Assembly (NCBI RefSeq): GCF_040881935.1
Contig: NZ_JBBECH010000020.1
Location: 73,536 to 137,535, forward strand
Source: Saccharospirillum sp040881935
GTDB lineage: Bacteria; Pseudomonadota; Gammaproteobacteria; Pseudomonadales; Natronospirillaceae
Direction: 5' to 3'
DNA length: 64,000 nucleotides
Below are positions 43,014 through 52,156 of this stretch, piece after piece (position 1 is the stretch's first letter; every line of letters starts with the position of its first letter). The translations under genes and the position numbers were made by a program. The notes under the pieces are model-generated. The model was not told the DNA's origin, did no database searches, and saw only the letters and a program-made list of their open reading frames with translations.

Positions 43014-44843
43014 ATGAATCAAAATGAAGAATTCATTGAATACCACAGAACATTGATGTCGCTCAGTCACGACTCGGCGTTTATCCAGAGCTCACGGATT
43101 GAAAAGATGTCGGCACTGCTGGACCTCTGCGGCCGGCTACTGCGTGTAGAACGCGTCAGTGTCTGGAAACTGACTGACAATGGTGATGCCATCAATCTGG
43201 AGTGCCTGAATACACTCAGCGACGGCATCTTTACCAATGACACCACCCTCACCCGGAAACAAAACCCCCGCTATTTCGATGCAATGCTGACCGCAGAAGT
43301 CATCGACGCCCGCCATGCCATTACCGACCCCCGAACCCGAAAATTCAACGACTTCTACCTGCAACCACTGGGTATTGAATCGATGCTGGATGCTCCGGTG
43401 TTTGATGGCAGCAAGCTCAGCGGGGTTATTTGCCTGGAAGCGACCAGCCATCGAGCCTGGACACTGCCCGAAATTTCAATTGTTACCGTCGTGGCCGACA
43501 CCATCAGCCTGATCAACTCCTACGAAGCCTGGCATGCCTCCCAGCAAGCCCTCGATTTTATCAGTCACTACGATGAGCTGACCGGCCTGCCCAACCTGCG
43601 AGCATTTCGCAAACACCTGGAGTACCTCTGCCAGGTCATCGAATACCCGCCTTCAATGGCTGTTTTCTGGATAGACATAGACCGAATCAAGAGCATTAAC
43701 GATGGCATGGGTGAAACCATTGGCAATCACCTGATTCAGGAGACCGCGAGCCGGATCCAGTCGTTACGTATCAGCGGTAAGGAAAAAGTCGCCCGGTGCG
43801 GCGGCGACGAATTTCTGTTACTGATTCGCCACCCCGCTGAACCGGACGCGCTGCGCCAGTTAGCCGACCAGATTCAGGCGTTGCTGTCTCAACCCCTGTC
43901 GATGACTGACGTGGATGTAGCCACAACGGTATCCATCGGCATCAGCCTGTACCCGGCCGATAGCAAAGACCCTCAGGGCCTGCTCAAACAAGCGGAAGCG
44001 GCTATGTACCAGGCCAAAGACTTCGGCCGTGGCCAGGCCCGGTTTTTCAACGCAGAGCTGTCGAAAAAGGCCCGCCAGCGTTTTCAGGCCGAGGCGGAAT
44101 TGCGCCATGCCATTGCCTCGCGTGAGCTGGTAGCTTTCTACCAGCCGATCGTCGATGCCTTCAACCAGAACATTGTCAGTGTCGAAGCCCTGGTGCGCTG
44201 GCAACACCCTGAACGCGGGCTGATCAGCCCTGACGGGTTTCTGGATCTGGTTCGCTCGGCTAACCTGATGAAAGAGCTGGGGCAGGCTATGCTGGAGACG
44301 GTACTTGAAGACGTTCTAAAACTGCGTAAACAGGGTATACCGATTCCGGGCATCAGTTTAAATCTGTCGGCCGAACAATTGCTCGACCCGGAGTTCGCCG
44401 GATCAGTGCGCAACCAGTTACAACGCGCCCAGCTACCGGCATCGACGCTGGATTTCGAAGTCACCGAAGACGCCATCGAAAGCGACACAAAAACTTTGCA
44501 CGACAACCTGACCACCCTGGTGGAGATGGGTGCCAGTCTGTCGATAGACGATTTCGGTACCGGCTACTCCTCGCTGTCACGGTTAAAGCACCTGCCCTTC
44601 ACTCACCTGAAAATTGATCGTTCATTTGTTTCAGGCTTGCCAAACAAACAGGACGACAAGGCCATCACCTTGTCGATTCTCGGCCTGGCCCGGGGTCTGG
44701 GTATGTCGGTCGTTGCCGAAGGGGTCGAGACTGCCACCCAGGCAGACTGGCTACAGGCACAGGGCTGCGCCTGCTTACAGGGCTACCTGCTACACCGTCC
44801 CATGCCATTCAAACAACTGGCTGCATTGCTGCGAGACCGTTAG
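43014..44843 (+). CDS. Cyclic-di-GMP enzyme with GAF, GGDEF and EAL domains
   Basis: A 609-residue cytoplasmic protein. The N-terminal GAF domain (about 20-170) includes SVWKLTDNG and GVICLEATSHRAW. The diguanylate cyclase domain (about 180-335) keeps an intact GGDEF (RCGGDEFLLL) but has no RxxD inhibitory site at the expected position. The EAL domain (about 350-600) keeps the catalytic set: EALVRWQHP, the Asn in SLNLSAEQL, Glu in DFEVTEDAIE, DDFGTGYSSL, Lys in LKIDRSFV and Glu in VVAEGVET. Both activities are therefore possible. The GAF domain is the likely signal input. The gene converges with the GntR gene, overlapping it by four bases at the 3' ends. Confidence 0.93.
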   Translation: MNQNEEFIEYHRTLMSLSHDSAFIQSSRIEKMSALLDLCGRLLRVERVSVWKLTDNGDAINLECLNTLSDGIFTNDTTLTRKQNPRYFDAMLTAEVIDARHAITDPRTRKFNDFYLQPLGIESMLDAPVFDGSKLSGVICLEATSHRAWTLPEISIVTVVADTISLINSYEAWHASQQALDFISHYDELTGLPNLRAFRKHLEYLCQVIEYPPSMAVFWIDIDRIKSINDGMGETIGNHLIQETASRIQSLRISGKEKVARCGGDEFLLLIRHPAEPDALRQLADQIQALLSQPLSMTDVDVATTVSIGISLYPADSKDPQGLLKQAEAAMYQAKDFGRGQARFFNAELSKKARQRFQAEAELRHAIASRELVAFYQPIVDAFNQNIVSVEALVRWQHPERGLISPDGFLDLVRSANLMKELGQAMLETVLEDVLKLRKQGIPIPGISLNLSAEQLLDPEFAGSVRNQLQRAQLPASTLDFEVTEDAIESDTKTLHDNLTTLVEMGASLSIDDFGTGYSSLSRLKHLPFTHLKIDRSFVSGLPNKQDDKAITLSILGLARGLGMSVVAEGVETATQADWLQAQGCACLQGYLLHRPMPFKQLAALLRDR

Positions 44844-45580
44844 GGCAATCGTTTAGACGGCAAAAACTCATCCAGCACGATGGTTTCCTGAGCCTGCATC
44901 AGGCTTTCCGCGCGGATCATGTGCGCCCGCATCACACGTCGCACCTCGTCTTCGTCTTTGCGCTTCAGTGCCCCCAGCAACTGCATCTGAAAATGCCGGC
45001 CGGTTTCCCAGAGTTCCGGGTTAGGCAGGTCATAGATGTCGTGGCACAGGCGCAGATTTTTCAGTAACCCGAGCAAGAAATGACAGGTAAAACTCAGAAT
45101 GGGGTTGGGGCACAAATCGACCAGCACTTCATGAAAGCTCAGTTCAGCCAGGCGCTGGGAATGTTCTTCCTGCTGGTTTTTGGGCGGCGCATCGTAGATG
45201 GTCATGGTGTTCTGCAGCCGCTGAAAATCGTCGTTCGACAAACGACCACAGACTGAAGCGGCGAGTTCCGGTTCCAGATGAATGCGCAGCTGATAGATAT
45301 CGTGAATGGTGATGTCTTTAAAGTAGAAGTAGTTGGCCAGCAACGACATCGCACGGTCCGGTGGCACATCGGCAACAAAAGCCCCGCCGCCGGGGCCGGT
45401 TCGGGTGATGATCAGGCCCTGGGTATCGAGTGCCTTCAGCGCTTCACGCACGGTGCCTTTGCTGGCGACAAACTGCACCATTAATTCTTTTTCCTGAGGC
45501 AAGCGGTCGCCCGGTTTCAGCCGGTGCTCCGCGATCAGCCCCTTCAATGCATCAGCAACCTGGTCGGAACGTTTAGTCAT
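44840..45580 (-). CDS. GntR family (FadR subfamily) transcriptional regulator
   Basis: A 246-residue regulator. The winged helix is at the N terminus (DQVADALKGLIAEHRLKPGDRLPQEKEL, then SKGTVREALKALDTQGLI and RTGPGGGAFV). The C-terminal all-helical FCD domain (about 90-235) includes IYQLRIHLEPELAASVCGRL and the HEVLVDLCPNP and RRVMRAHM metal-region motifs. The start at 45580 gives a normal FadR-type length; a longer frame upstream overlaps the ATPase gene and is spurious. It overlaps the ABC ATPase stop by eight bases, so it is the last gene of the peptide transporter operon and probably controls it, perhaps through the palindromes at 51391-51436. Confidence 0.9.
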   Translation of the reverse strand: MTKRSDQVADALKGLIAEHRLKPGDRLPQEKELMVQFVASKGTVREALKALDTQGLIITRTGPGGGAFVADVPPDRAMSLLANYFYFKDITIHDIYQLRIHLEPELAASVCGRLSNDDFQRLQNTMTIYDAPPKNQQEEHSQRLAELSFHEVLVDLCPNPILSFTCHFLLGLLKNLRLCHDIYDLPNPELWETGRHFQMQLLGALKRKDEDEVRRVMRAHMIRAESLMQAQETIVLDEFLPSKRLP

Positions 45581-46571
45581 GGTTATTCGCATTCGGTGGA
45601 GACAGCGGATGATAACACGCCACCCGGTGACCGGTCGCCAGAGCATCCAGCTCAGGATCGGACTGCCGGCATTCGGCTGTGGCGACCGGACAACGCGCCG
45701 CGAAAGCACAGCCCGCCGGCGGGTGCATTGGGTCAGGTAACTCAACCGCATCGTCTTCCGGCGGCAACTTGCGAACCGACTGACCGGGAACACTGTCGAG
45801 CAATCGCTGGGTATAGGGATGGCGAGGCTGACTGAAAATAGCGTCGACCGGCCCCTCTTCGACAATACGCCCCAAATACATGACCGCCACCCGGTCGCAG
45901 AAATTGCGCACCACACCCAGATCGTGACTGATAAACACATAGGTTAACTGCAACGATTCGCGCAAATCCTTGAACAGATTTAGCACTTGCGCCTGAACCG
46001 ACACATCGAGTGCCGATACCGGTTCATCGAGGATTAGCACCTCAGCCTCAGCCGCCAGTGCCCGGGCCACACCAATGCGCTGAGCCTGACCGCCAGAAAA
46101 CTCATGGGGGTAGCGTTCCAGAAATTCAGGACGCAGATTGACTTGCGTCATCAACTCATCAAGCCGCTGCTGGCGTTGTTCTGCCGACAGCCCCTGCAAA
46201 TAAATCAGCGGGGCCGACAAGATCTCGCGAATGGTTTTACGCGGGTTTAACGACGAGATCGGATCCTGAAAAATATACTGAACCCGGCGTGCATGCTGTT
46301 TGAGGTTCACCTTACCGTTGGCACCCACCAGGTCTTTGCCGTCCAGTTGGATACGGCCTTCGCTGGGCTGGTCGAGCCCTACCAGCATCTTGGCCAGCGT
46401 GGATTTGCCACAACCGGATTCGCCGACCACACCCAGAATTTCACCGGCAACCACCTGCAGCGTAATGCCCCGAACCGCTTGTACGGAGGGCCGGCGTTTG
46501 CGCAAGAGGGTCAGGCCGCCGCCGAAGTGTTTTACCAGATCACTGACGTCCAGTTTGGTCTGCGTTGTCAT
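45573..46571 (-). CDS. Peptide-type ABC transporter ATP-binding protein (DppF-like)
   Basis: A 332-residue ATPase. Walker A is GVVGESGCGKSTLAKML, the Q-loop YIFQDPISSLNPRK, the signature FSGGQAQRIGVARAL, and Walker B VLILDEPVSALD. The C-terminal oligopeptide-transport extension has RHPYTQRLLDSVPG and four cysteines in CAFAARCPVATAEC, which in relatives bind an Fe-S cluster. It pairs with the ATPase half of the fused protein encoded upstream. The ATG overlaps that gene's stop by four bases. Confidence 0.92.
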   Translation of the reverse strand: MTTQTKLDVSDLVKHFGGGLTLLRKRRPSVQAVRGITLQVVAGEILGVVGESGCGKSTLAKMLVGLDQPSEGRIQLDGKDLVGANGKVNLKQHARRVQYIFQDPISSLNPRKTIREILSAPLIYLQGLSAEQRQQRLDELMTQVNLRPEFLERYPHEFSGGQAQRIGVARALAAEAEVLILDEPVSALDVSVQAQVLNLFKDLRESLQLTYVFISHDLGVVRNFCDRVAVMYLGRIVEEGPVDAIFSQPRHPYTQRLLDSVPGQSVRKLPPEDDAVELPDPMHPPAGCAFAARCPVATAECRQSDPELDALATGHRVACYHPLSPPNANNHD

Positions 46572-48490
46572 AAAACCTCCCGCGCGAAGATGCAGCGTGC
46601 TTGCCGGCTGTCGGTCAGTGTTTCCAGTTCGACCGGAGCAGCCCGGCAGGCGTCGGTTACCTGATCACAACGATCGGCAAACTTGCAGCCGACCGGCAAG
46701 TCATTCACCTTAGGCGGCAAGCCGGGAATTTCAGTCAGCCGGTCAGTTACCCGGTTAACATCCGGAACGCAGGCGATCAGTCGTCGGGTATAGGGGTGTA
46801 CCGGCTTGGCCAGCACCTCAGCTACCGGGCCCACCTCGACCAACTCTCCGGCATACATCACTGCAACCCGATCGCACAGCTCTGCCACAACGCCAAAGTC
46901 ATGGGTGATAAACATCAGGCTGGAGTTTTGTTCGTGCCGAAGCTGATTCAAGAGTTTCAGCACTTGTGCCTGAACCGTTACATCCAGGGCGGTGGTAGGC
47001 TCATCGGCTATGATCAGTTGCGGTTCATTGGCCAGTGCCATGGCTATACTGACTCGCTGGCGCATACCGCCCGACAACTGATGCGGATATACCTTGGCCC
47101 TGGCCTTCGCATTGGGTATACGCACCTGCTCCAGCAGAGCCACGGCTTTATGCCAGGCCGCCTGATGGCTCAACGGCTGATGCGCTCGCAAGGCTTCCAC
47201 CAGCTGATCACCAATTGAAAACAGTGGGTGCAGCGTCGACAGCGGATCCTGAAAAATGTAGGCCAGTTCACCGCCGCGCAGGGTACGCAACCGGTTATCA
47301 TCCACCGCTAACAGATTTTCATCCCGATAATTCACCTGACCATCCATGATGGTGCCCGGCGGCGATGCCACCAGCCCCAGCAACGACATCGCCGTGACCG
47401 ACTTGCCGGAACCCGACTCACCGATGATGCCCAGGCATTCGCCGGGTGCGATGGAAAAACTCGGCCCATTGACCGCATGGTGAACTTCGGAACCAATGTG
47501 AAATTCGGTGCGCAGTTCGACCACATCCAACAATCCCTGTTGCGCCTGTGCCGGTGCCCGTTTGGCCGCACTGGCGACCCGGGTTCGGGCCGCCGGGCGC
47601 ATCAGAGCACCGGCTTTTAAACGCGGATCGAGTGCATCACGCACGCCGTCACCGAGCAAATTAATGCTCATGACCAGAATAAAAATTACCAGACCGGGCA
47701 AGGTCGCCACATGAGGGGCATTAATAATCAACCGCCGGCCTTCACCGAGAATGGAGCCCAGATCCGCCGTCGGTGGCTGCGCCCCCAAACCCAGAAACGA
47801 CAGCCCGGCGGTTTCCAGAATCATCCAGCCGACGGTGGTCGACATGGTGATGACGATGACCGGCAATACATTGGGCAGCACCTCGGTCAGCACAATCATC
47901 ACATTTCCTTTACCCGACAAGCGAGCCGCGTCCACGAATTCCCGGTTGCGCAATGTCACCGCCACACCCCGGACGTTTCTGGCGAAAAAAGGAATATTCA
48001 CAATGGCAATGGCGTAGAGGGCATTCAGCAATCCAGGACCGAGCACCGCTACAATGGCCAGTGCCAGCAGAATGTAGGGAAAAGCCATCAGCATATCGAT
48101 GCCGCGCATCAGGGTGCCATCGACCCGGCCGCCGAAATAACCAGCCAGCAACCCGATGGTGGAACCCAGTGTGGCGGCCACCAGCGTCGCCACAATACCC
48201 ACTGCCAGAGAAACCCGGGTACCCCAAAGCAGGCGCGATAGCATATCGCGCCCCAACTGGTCAGTCCCCAGCCAGTTGCCGGGGGTAAAGGGCGGCAACA
48301 GCCGCTGTGAGGGATCGGTAATATTCGGATCAGCCAGTGGCAACCAGGGTGTCACACTGATCAATAGCAGAATAACGGCGAGCACTATCAAACCAAAACC
48401 CGCCAACTGGTTACGCATCAGCAGCTTAAAAGGCCCTGCACGGCCCGACTTTCGAGTCATCACCGACCCGGATGCATTGGCAACCGTCAT
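46568..48490 (-). CDS. Fused peptide-type ABC transporter permease and ATPase (DppC-DppD)
   Basis: A 640-residue fusion. Residues about 20-295 form a DppC-like permease with an N-terminal extension helix, GNWLGTDQLGRDMLSRLLWG, and the EAA loop FVDAARLSGKGNVMIVLTEV. An Ala/Arg-rich linker of about 20 residues leads to a complete DppD-like ATPase (about 318-640). That part has Walker A IGESGSGKSVTAMSLLG, signature LSGGMRQRVSIAMAL, Walker B LIIADEPTTALD and the cysteine extension CKFADRCDQVTDAC. The frame is open throughout, so this is not a sequencing join. These two parts are normally separate proteins. It overlaps its neighbours by four bases on both sides. Confidence 0.93.
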   Translation of the reverse strand: MTVANASGSVMTRKSGRAGPFKLLMRNQLAGFGLIVLAVILLLISVTPWLPLADPNITDPSQRLLPPFTPGNWLGTDQLGRDMLSRLLWGTRVSLAVGIVATLVAATLGSTIGLLAGYFGGRVDGTLMRGIDMLMAFPYILLALAIVAVLGPGLLNALYAIAIVNIPFFARNVRGVAVTLRNREFVDAARLSGKGNVMIVLTEVLPNVLPVIVITMSTTVGWMILETAGLSFLGLGAQPPTADLGSILGEGRRLIINAPHVATLPGLVIFILVMSINLLGDGVRDALDPRLKAGALMRPAARTRVASAAKRAPAQAQQGLLDVVELRTEFHIGSEVHHAVNGPSFSIAPGECLGIIGESGSGKSVTAMSLLGLVASPPGTIMDGQVNYRDENLLAVDDNRLRTLRGGELAYIFQDPLSTLHPLFSIGDQLVEALRAHQPLSHQAAWHKAVALLEQVRIPNAKARAKVYPHQLSGGMRQRVSIAMALANEPQLIIADEPTTALDVTVQAQVLKLLNQLRHEQNSSLMFITHDFGVVAELCDRVAVMYAGELVEVGPVAEVLAKPVHPYTRRLIACVPDVNRVTDRLTEIPGLPPKVNDLPVGCKFADRCDQVTDACRAAPVELETLTDSRQARCIFAREVL

Positions 48491-49446
48491 GACGTCACCC
48501 TCGGATCCAGCAGTACTTGCACCACATCGGCGAGCAGGTTAAAAAACACATAAGCGGCCGCCACAACCAACACCCCGCCCTGCACCAGCAACAGATCCCG
48601 CGTCGATATCGCCGTGACCAACATACTGCCAATGCCCGGCCATTGAAAAACCGTTTCTATATACACCGCTCCACCGAGCACAAAGCCAGCCTGAATACCG
48701 ATAACCGGCACAATGCTGACCAGCGCCGCTTTAAAGGCATGACGATAAATAACCCGCCGCTCGGCCAACCCTTTGGCCCGGGCGGTGCGAATATAATCCT
48801 GGCGCAACACTTCCAGCATGCTAGCGCGGGTCAGCCGCGCGATCACACCGGTGGCAATAAACGCCAGCGTTCCGGCGGGCAGAATCAAATGCCGGATCAG
48901 ATCGGGCAAGTCACCGCCGCCATACACAGCGTACATGCCGCTGGCGGGCAACAGCCGCCATTCAACAGCGAATAACATGATCATCAGCAGGCCCAGCCAG
49001 AAGGCGGGCGTGGAAATGCCGATCAATACGATCAGCGTCAACACCTTATCGGCGAACCCGTACTGTTTTACCGCCGATATAATGCCGACCAGCAAACCCA
49101 TGATCGAACACAGAACCAGCGCCGTACCGGCCAGTATCAGCGTCGCGCCAAAGCGTTCGCTAACGATCTCCAGCACTTCACGGTTTTGGTTGAAAGACCG
49201 ACCCAGATCTCCCTGCAACAGGTTGCCCAGCCAGGTGAAATACTGGCTGACCAGAGGCTTGTCGAGCCCGAGCTGGGCGTTGAGCCGGGCCACGTTTTCG
49301 GGTGTAGCATAGGAACCCAGTATTGCGGTCGCGGGATCCCCCGGAATCAGCGCCATAATAAAAAAGACAATAAGGGTCAGGCCCAACAGAACCGGTAAAG
49401 TCATTACCAGTCGTTTGCCAATATATGGCCAAATAGGACTGCGCAT
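48487..49446 (-). CDS. Peptide-type ABC transporter permease (DppB-like)
   Basis: A 319-residue permease with about six helices. The N-terminal helix is typical (KRLVMTLPVLLGLTLIVFFI followed by LIPGDPA). The EAA loop is YIRTARAKGLAERRVIYRHA near residue 218. It forms the membrane channel with the permease half of the fused downstream protein. Repeat R4 lies between it and the upstream binding protein gene. Confidence 0.92.
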   Translation of the reverse strand: MRSPIWPYIGKRLVMTLPVLLGLTLIVFFIMALIPGDPATAILGSYATPENVARLNAQLGLDKPLVSQYFTWLGNLLQGDLGRSFNQNREVLEIVSERFGATLILAGTALVLCSIMGLLVGIISAVKQYGFADKVLTLIVLIGISTPAFWLGLLMIMLFAVEWRLLPASGMYAVYGGGDLPDLIRHLILPAGTLAFIATGVIARLTRASMLEVLRQDYIRTARAKGLAERRVIYRHAFKAALVSIVPVIGIQAGFVLGGAVYIETVFQWPGIGSMLVTAISTRDLLLVQGGVLVVAAAYVFFNLLADVVQVLLDPRVTS

Positions 49447-49465
49447 GAAATACCCTGCCTGCTGT

Positions 49466-49633
49466 AACTCAAGCTTCGTGGCTATGGTCCGCGTCGGCTA
49501 CCGGTTATGCCTCTGCAGGGTCGGCGTGAATCCATCCATGGAGCCTAGACCGCAGCATCCATGCTGCGGACTCCCCTGCAGAGGCATAACCGGCACCCGC
49601 CGCTCGCATTGTGCGCACTCCAAAACTTGAGTT
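49466..49633 (+). repeat. Structured intergenic repeat, copy R4
   Basis: About 168 bp bounded by AACTCAAG (49466-49473) and CTTGAGTT (49626-49633). A perfect 20-bp inverted repeat (49501-49520 with 49574-49593) encloses the core at 49520-49572, which differs from the R1 core at one position in 53. The arm sequence is unrelated to the R1 arms. The core hairpin has a CCGCAGCA arm. It sits between the binding protein and permease genes. Confidence 0.88.
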
Positions 49634-49716
49634 GATCTTAGAAACCCCGGCCAGTGCTTCGCTTCAAGGCACCGGCCGACAAAGGTCAGTCGGCACCAGG
49701 GCCGACGTCAGCTCAA

Positions 49717-51273
49717 TTACGGCTTGCTCACATTCTGTAACTGCAACAGAAAGGAGGGCTGCAACTTGAAGTTCTCGACCGCATCTGTCGCCACGGCATT
49801 TTGTTGCCAGTTGGCGATAAAGGCCCAGGGCGCATCGTCGTAAACAATGGCCTGCATTTCCTTATACAGCCGCGCTCGCTCATCCTGATCGGTGCTGGTA
49901 CGGGCCTGGTTCAGCAACTCATCCACTTTCGGGTTGCTGTAATAGCCCGAGTTGAAGCCACCGTTTTCCGGAAAGGCTTCGGTACGCAACGCCAGAAACG
50001 GCAGGGTATCCGGGTCGTTGGTCATCCAGGCCATTTCAGCCATATCCGCCTTGCCTTCCAGTCCCGGGTTAACTTGACCAAGAAAGGTGTTCCATTCATA
50101 GGTTTCGATGCTGACATCAAGGCCTACCGCTGCCAGATCAGCCTGAATGGCCGTGCCCATGGAAATGGGGTCGAGCATACCCGAGCCGCCTTCGGTCACG
50201 AAGAAGGTTACTTCCGCACCCTCGGCACCGGCCTGGGCGATCAGTTCGCGAGCACGCTCAGGGTCATAGGGGTAAGGTTCGAGCTCATCGTTGTAAGCCC
50301 AGCCAAACGCCGGCGGAGTTGGCCCGGTCGCGACCGTTGCGGTGCCCTGCAAAATGTCGTTGACCAGTGACTCCTTGTCGATCGCATAGTTCACCGCCTG
50401 ACGCACCGCTTTATTGTTGAACGGCGCTTCCTTCATATTGAGAATCAGGAACCACAGGTGCGGACCCGCTTGCTCATAAAGCTCGAAAGAGCCGTCATCC
50501 ACAAAAGTTGAGACGTTATCCGGCGGCACTTCAACCATCAGGTCGATACCGCCCGAGAGCATTTCGGCCACCCGGGTGTTGGCATCGGTAATGGGCCTGA
50601 ACACCACCGCTTCCAGTGAGGGCGCACCGTCCCAGTAGTCCGGGTTGCGGGTTACCACCACGCGCTGATTGGCCTGCCACTCTTCAAATTGGAAGGCACC
50701 GGTACCGGACGGGTTACGCCCGACTTCTTCGCCATGCTCACGCACCGCTTCCGGAGAAATGATCAGGCCAGTGGGATACGCCAGGTTCGACAGAAAGGGA
50801 GCAAACGGCTCGGTCAGCGTGAACTTGACCTGATACTCACTCACTGCTTCGACGGTATCAACCTGACCGAAATAGAACGCCAGCGGGAAGGGGCCGGTGT
50901 CGTAGTAAGGATGGTCTTCATCGAGCATGCGTTCGAAATTGAACACCACGGCCTCAGCATTGAACGGCGAGCCGTCGTGAAACGACACGTCTTCGCGCAG
51001 ATTGAAGGTGTACTCCAGACCATCATCACTGATGCTCCAGTCGGTCGCCAGCGAAGGCTCTACGTTCAGGGTGCCGTCGGCATAGCGCACCAACCCGTCA
51101 TAGATGTTCACCAGAATCCGGAAATCGTTCACCGCGGTTACCGCGTGAGGGTCCAGAGATTGTGGCTCGGCAATCTGACCGACAATCAGGACGTTGGGGG
51201 GCGTTTCGGCCCATAGTGGACTGCTGGCCAGTGCAACCAGTCCGAAAAGCAGGGATTGGACGACGCGTTTCAC
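49717..51273 (-). CDS. Peptide-type ABC transporter substrate-binding protein (SBP_bac_5)
   Basis: A 518-residue periplasmic protein with a signal peptide ending LWA near residue 22. The family-5 pattern is clear: SLDPHAVTAVNDFRILVNIYDGLV, LEYTFNLREDVSFHDGSPFNAEAVVFNFERML, NPSGTGAFQFEEW and VRQAVNYAIDKESLVNDIL. Such proteins bind di- or oligopeptides, nickel, opines or related compounds. The ligand here is unknown. It is the first gene of the operon: binding protein, R4, DppB, DppC-DppD fusion, DppF, GntR. Confidence 0.93.
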   Translation of the reverse strand: MKRVVQSLLFGLVALASSPLWAETPPNVLIVGQIAEPQSLDPHAVTAVNDFRILVNIYDGLVRYADGTLNVEPSLATDWSISDDGLEYTFNLREDVSFHDGSPFNAEAVVFNFERMLDEDHPYYDTGPFPLAFYFGQVDTVEAVSEYQVKFTLTEPFAPFLSNLAYPTGLIISPEAVREHGEEVGRNPSGTGAFQFEEWQANQRVVVTRNPDYWDGAPSLEAVVFRPITDANTRVAEMLSGGIDLMVEVPPDNVSTFVDDGSFELYEQAGPHLWFLILNMKEAPFNNKAVRQAVNYAIDKESLVNDILQGTATVATGPTPPAFGWAYNDELEPYPYDPERARELIAQAGAEGAEVTFFVTEGGSGMLDPISMGTAIQADLAAVGLDVSIETYEWNTFLGQVNPGLEGKADMAEMAWMTNDPDTLPFLALRTEAFPENGGFNSGYYSNPKVDELLNQARTSTDQDERARLYKEMQAIVYDDAPWAFIANWQQNAVATDAVENFKLQPSFLLQLQNVSKP

Positions 51274-51390
51274 CTTGAGTGCCTCTCTGTTTTTTTACTG
51301 TTTTTATTGTGATTGCGTGCAGAGTGCGCCCCGGTTTTCTCATCCTGTCGAAGCCAGAAGGACTGGGATCGGTCACACTGCCCTACTACA

Positions 51391-51436
51391 TTTATCACTA
51401 TAAATTAGTGGACGCAATAAATTTTATGATGATAAA
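51391..51436. promoter_or_regulatory. Paired palindromes in the divergent promoter (candidate GntR operators)
   Basis: Two TTTAT-N4-ATAAA palindromes lie at 51391-51404 (CACT spacer) and 51423-51436 (GATG spacer), with centres 32 bp apart, about three helical turns. An overlapping CACTA-N5-TAGTG dyad covers 51396-51410. They are between the binding protein gene (minus) and the DUF1028 gene (plus). A FadR-type regulator encoded in the first operon is the natural candidate ligand. Confidence 0.6.
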
Positions 51437-51466
51437 TTAACCCGACAGTCTGAATGGATACCCCGC

Positions 51467-52156
51467 ATGACCTACTCCATCATCGCCACAGACCCTGCCA
51501 GCGGCGCCCTGGGCGTGGCCACGGCCACTGGCAGTGTAGCGGTGGGCGGTTTTGTGCCACACGTACGCTGTGGTCAAGGCGCCATTGCCACCCAGGGGGC
51601 TTTCACCAACTGGCTTTATGGTGATCAGGGCCTGGCGTTGCTTAACGATGGGCTGAGCGCCGAACAGGTGCGGAACCGGTTGATTGAAACCGACGAGGGC
51701 CAGGCCCAGCGCCAAGTGATTATCTGCGACCGCTGGGGCAACACCGCAGGGCATACCGGTTCGGCCAATCTCAATGCCAAGCTACACCTGTGTGAACCGA
51801 ATTTCGCGGTCGCAGGCAATATGCTTAACAGCACTGACATCGTGCTGGCCATGAAAAAGGTTTTTCAGCAGTTATCAGCTGCGCCGCTGCACGACCGGCT
51901 GCTAGCGGCAATGATGGAAGGCGAGCGCATCGGCGGTGATTTTCGCGGCACCCACAGCGCCGCCCTGAAAGTTCATTACCCCGACAAACCACCGGTCGAC
52001 CTGCGTGTCGACTGGGCTGAACGGGACTGCATTGAGCAGTTAAAAATTCTGTACCACAAAACCCAAAGCGAACCCTTCCAGGAATTTCTGGCAGGGGTGC
52101 CGACCCTGGCTCATCCCACCAAGACCGGCCACGTCAATCGCAAGGAGGTTCGTTAA
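51467..52156 (+). CDS. DUF1028 family protein (predicted Ntn-type hydrolase)
   Basis: A 229-residue protein beginning MTYSIIATDPASGALGVATA, the hallmark of DUF1028. Further family landmarks are VGGFVPHVRCGQGAIATQ, GNTAGHTGSANL and FAVAGNMLNS. The fold is of the N-terminal nucleophile hydrolase type. No reaction is established for the family. It is the first gene of an operon with two metal-dependent hydrolases, and divergent from a peptide-type importer, so hydrolysis of an imported amide or peptide is likely. The stop overlaps the next start by one base (TAATG). Confidence 0.9.
   Translation: MTYSIIATDPASGALGVATATGSVAVGGFVPHVRCGQGAIATQGAFTNWLYGDQGLALLNDGLSAEQVRNRLIETDEGQAQRQVIICDRWGNTAGHTGSANLNAKLHLCEPNFAVAGNMLNSTDIVLAMKKVFQQLSAAPLHDRLLAAMMEGERIGGDFRGTHSAALKVHYPDKPPVDLRVDWAERDCIEQLKILYHKTQSEPFQEFLAGVPTLAHPTKTGHVNRKEVR

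Noticed and set aside
49415..49630. Small protein over repeat R4
   Set aside because: The sequence is produced by the DNA repeat; the same translated string appears in R1 and R5 in different surroundings.
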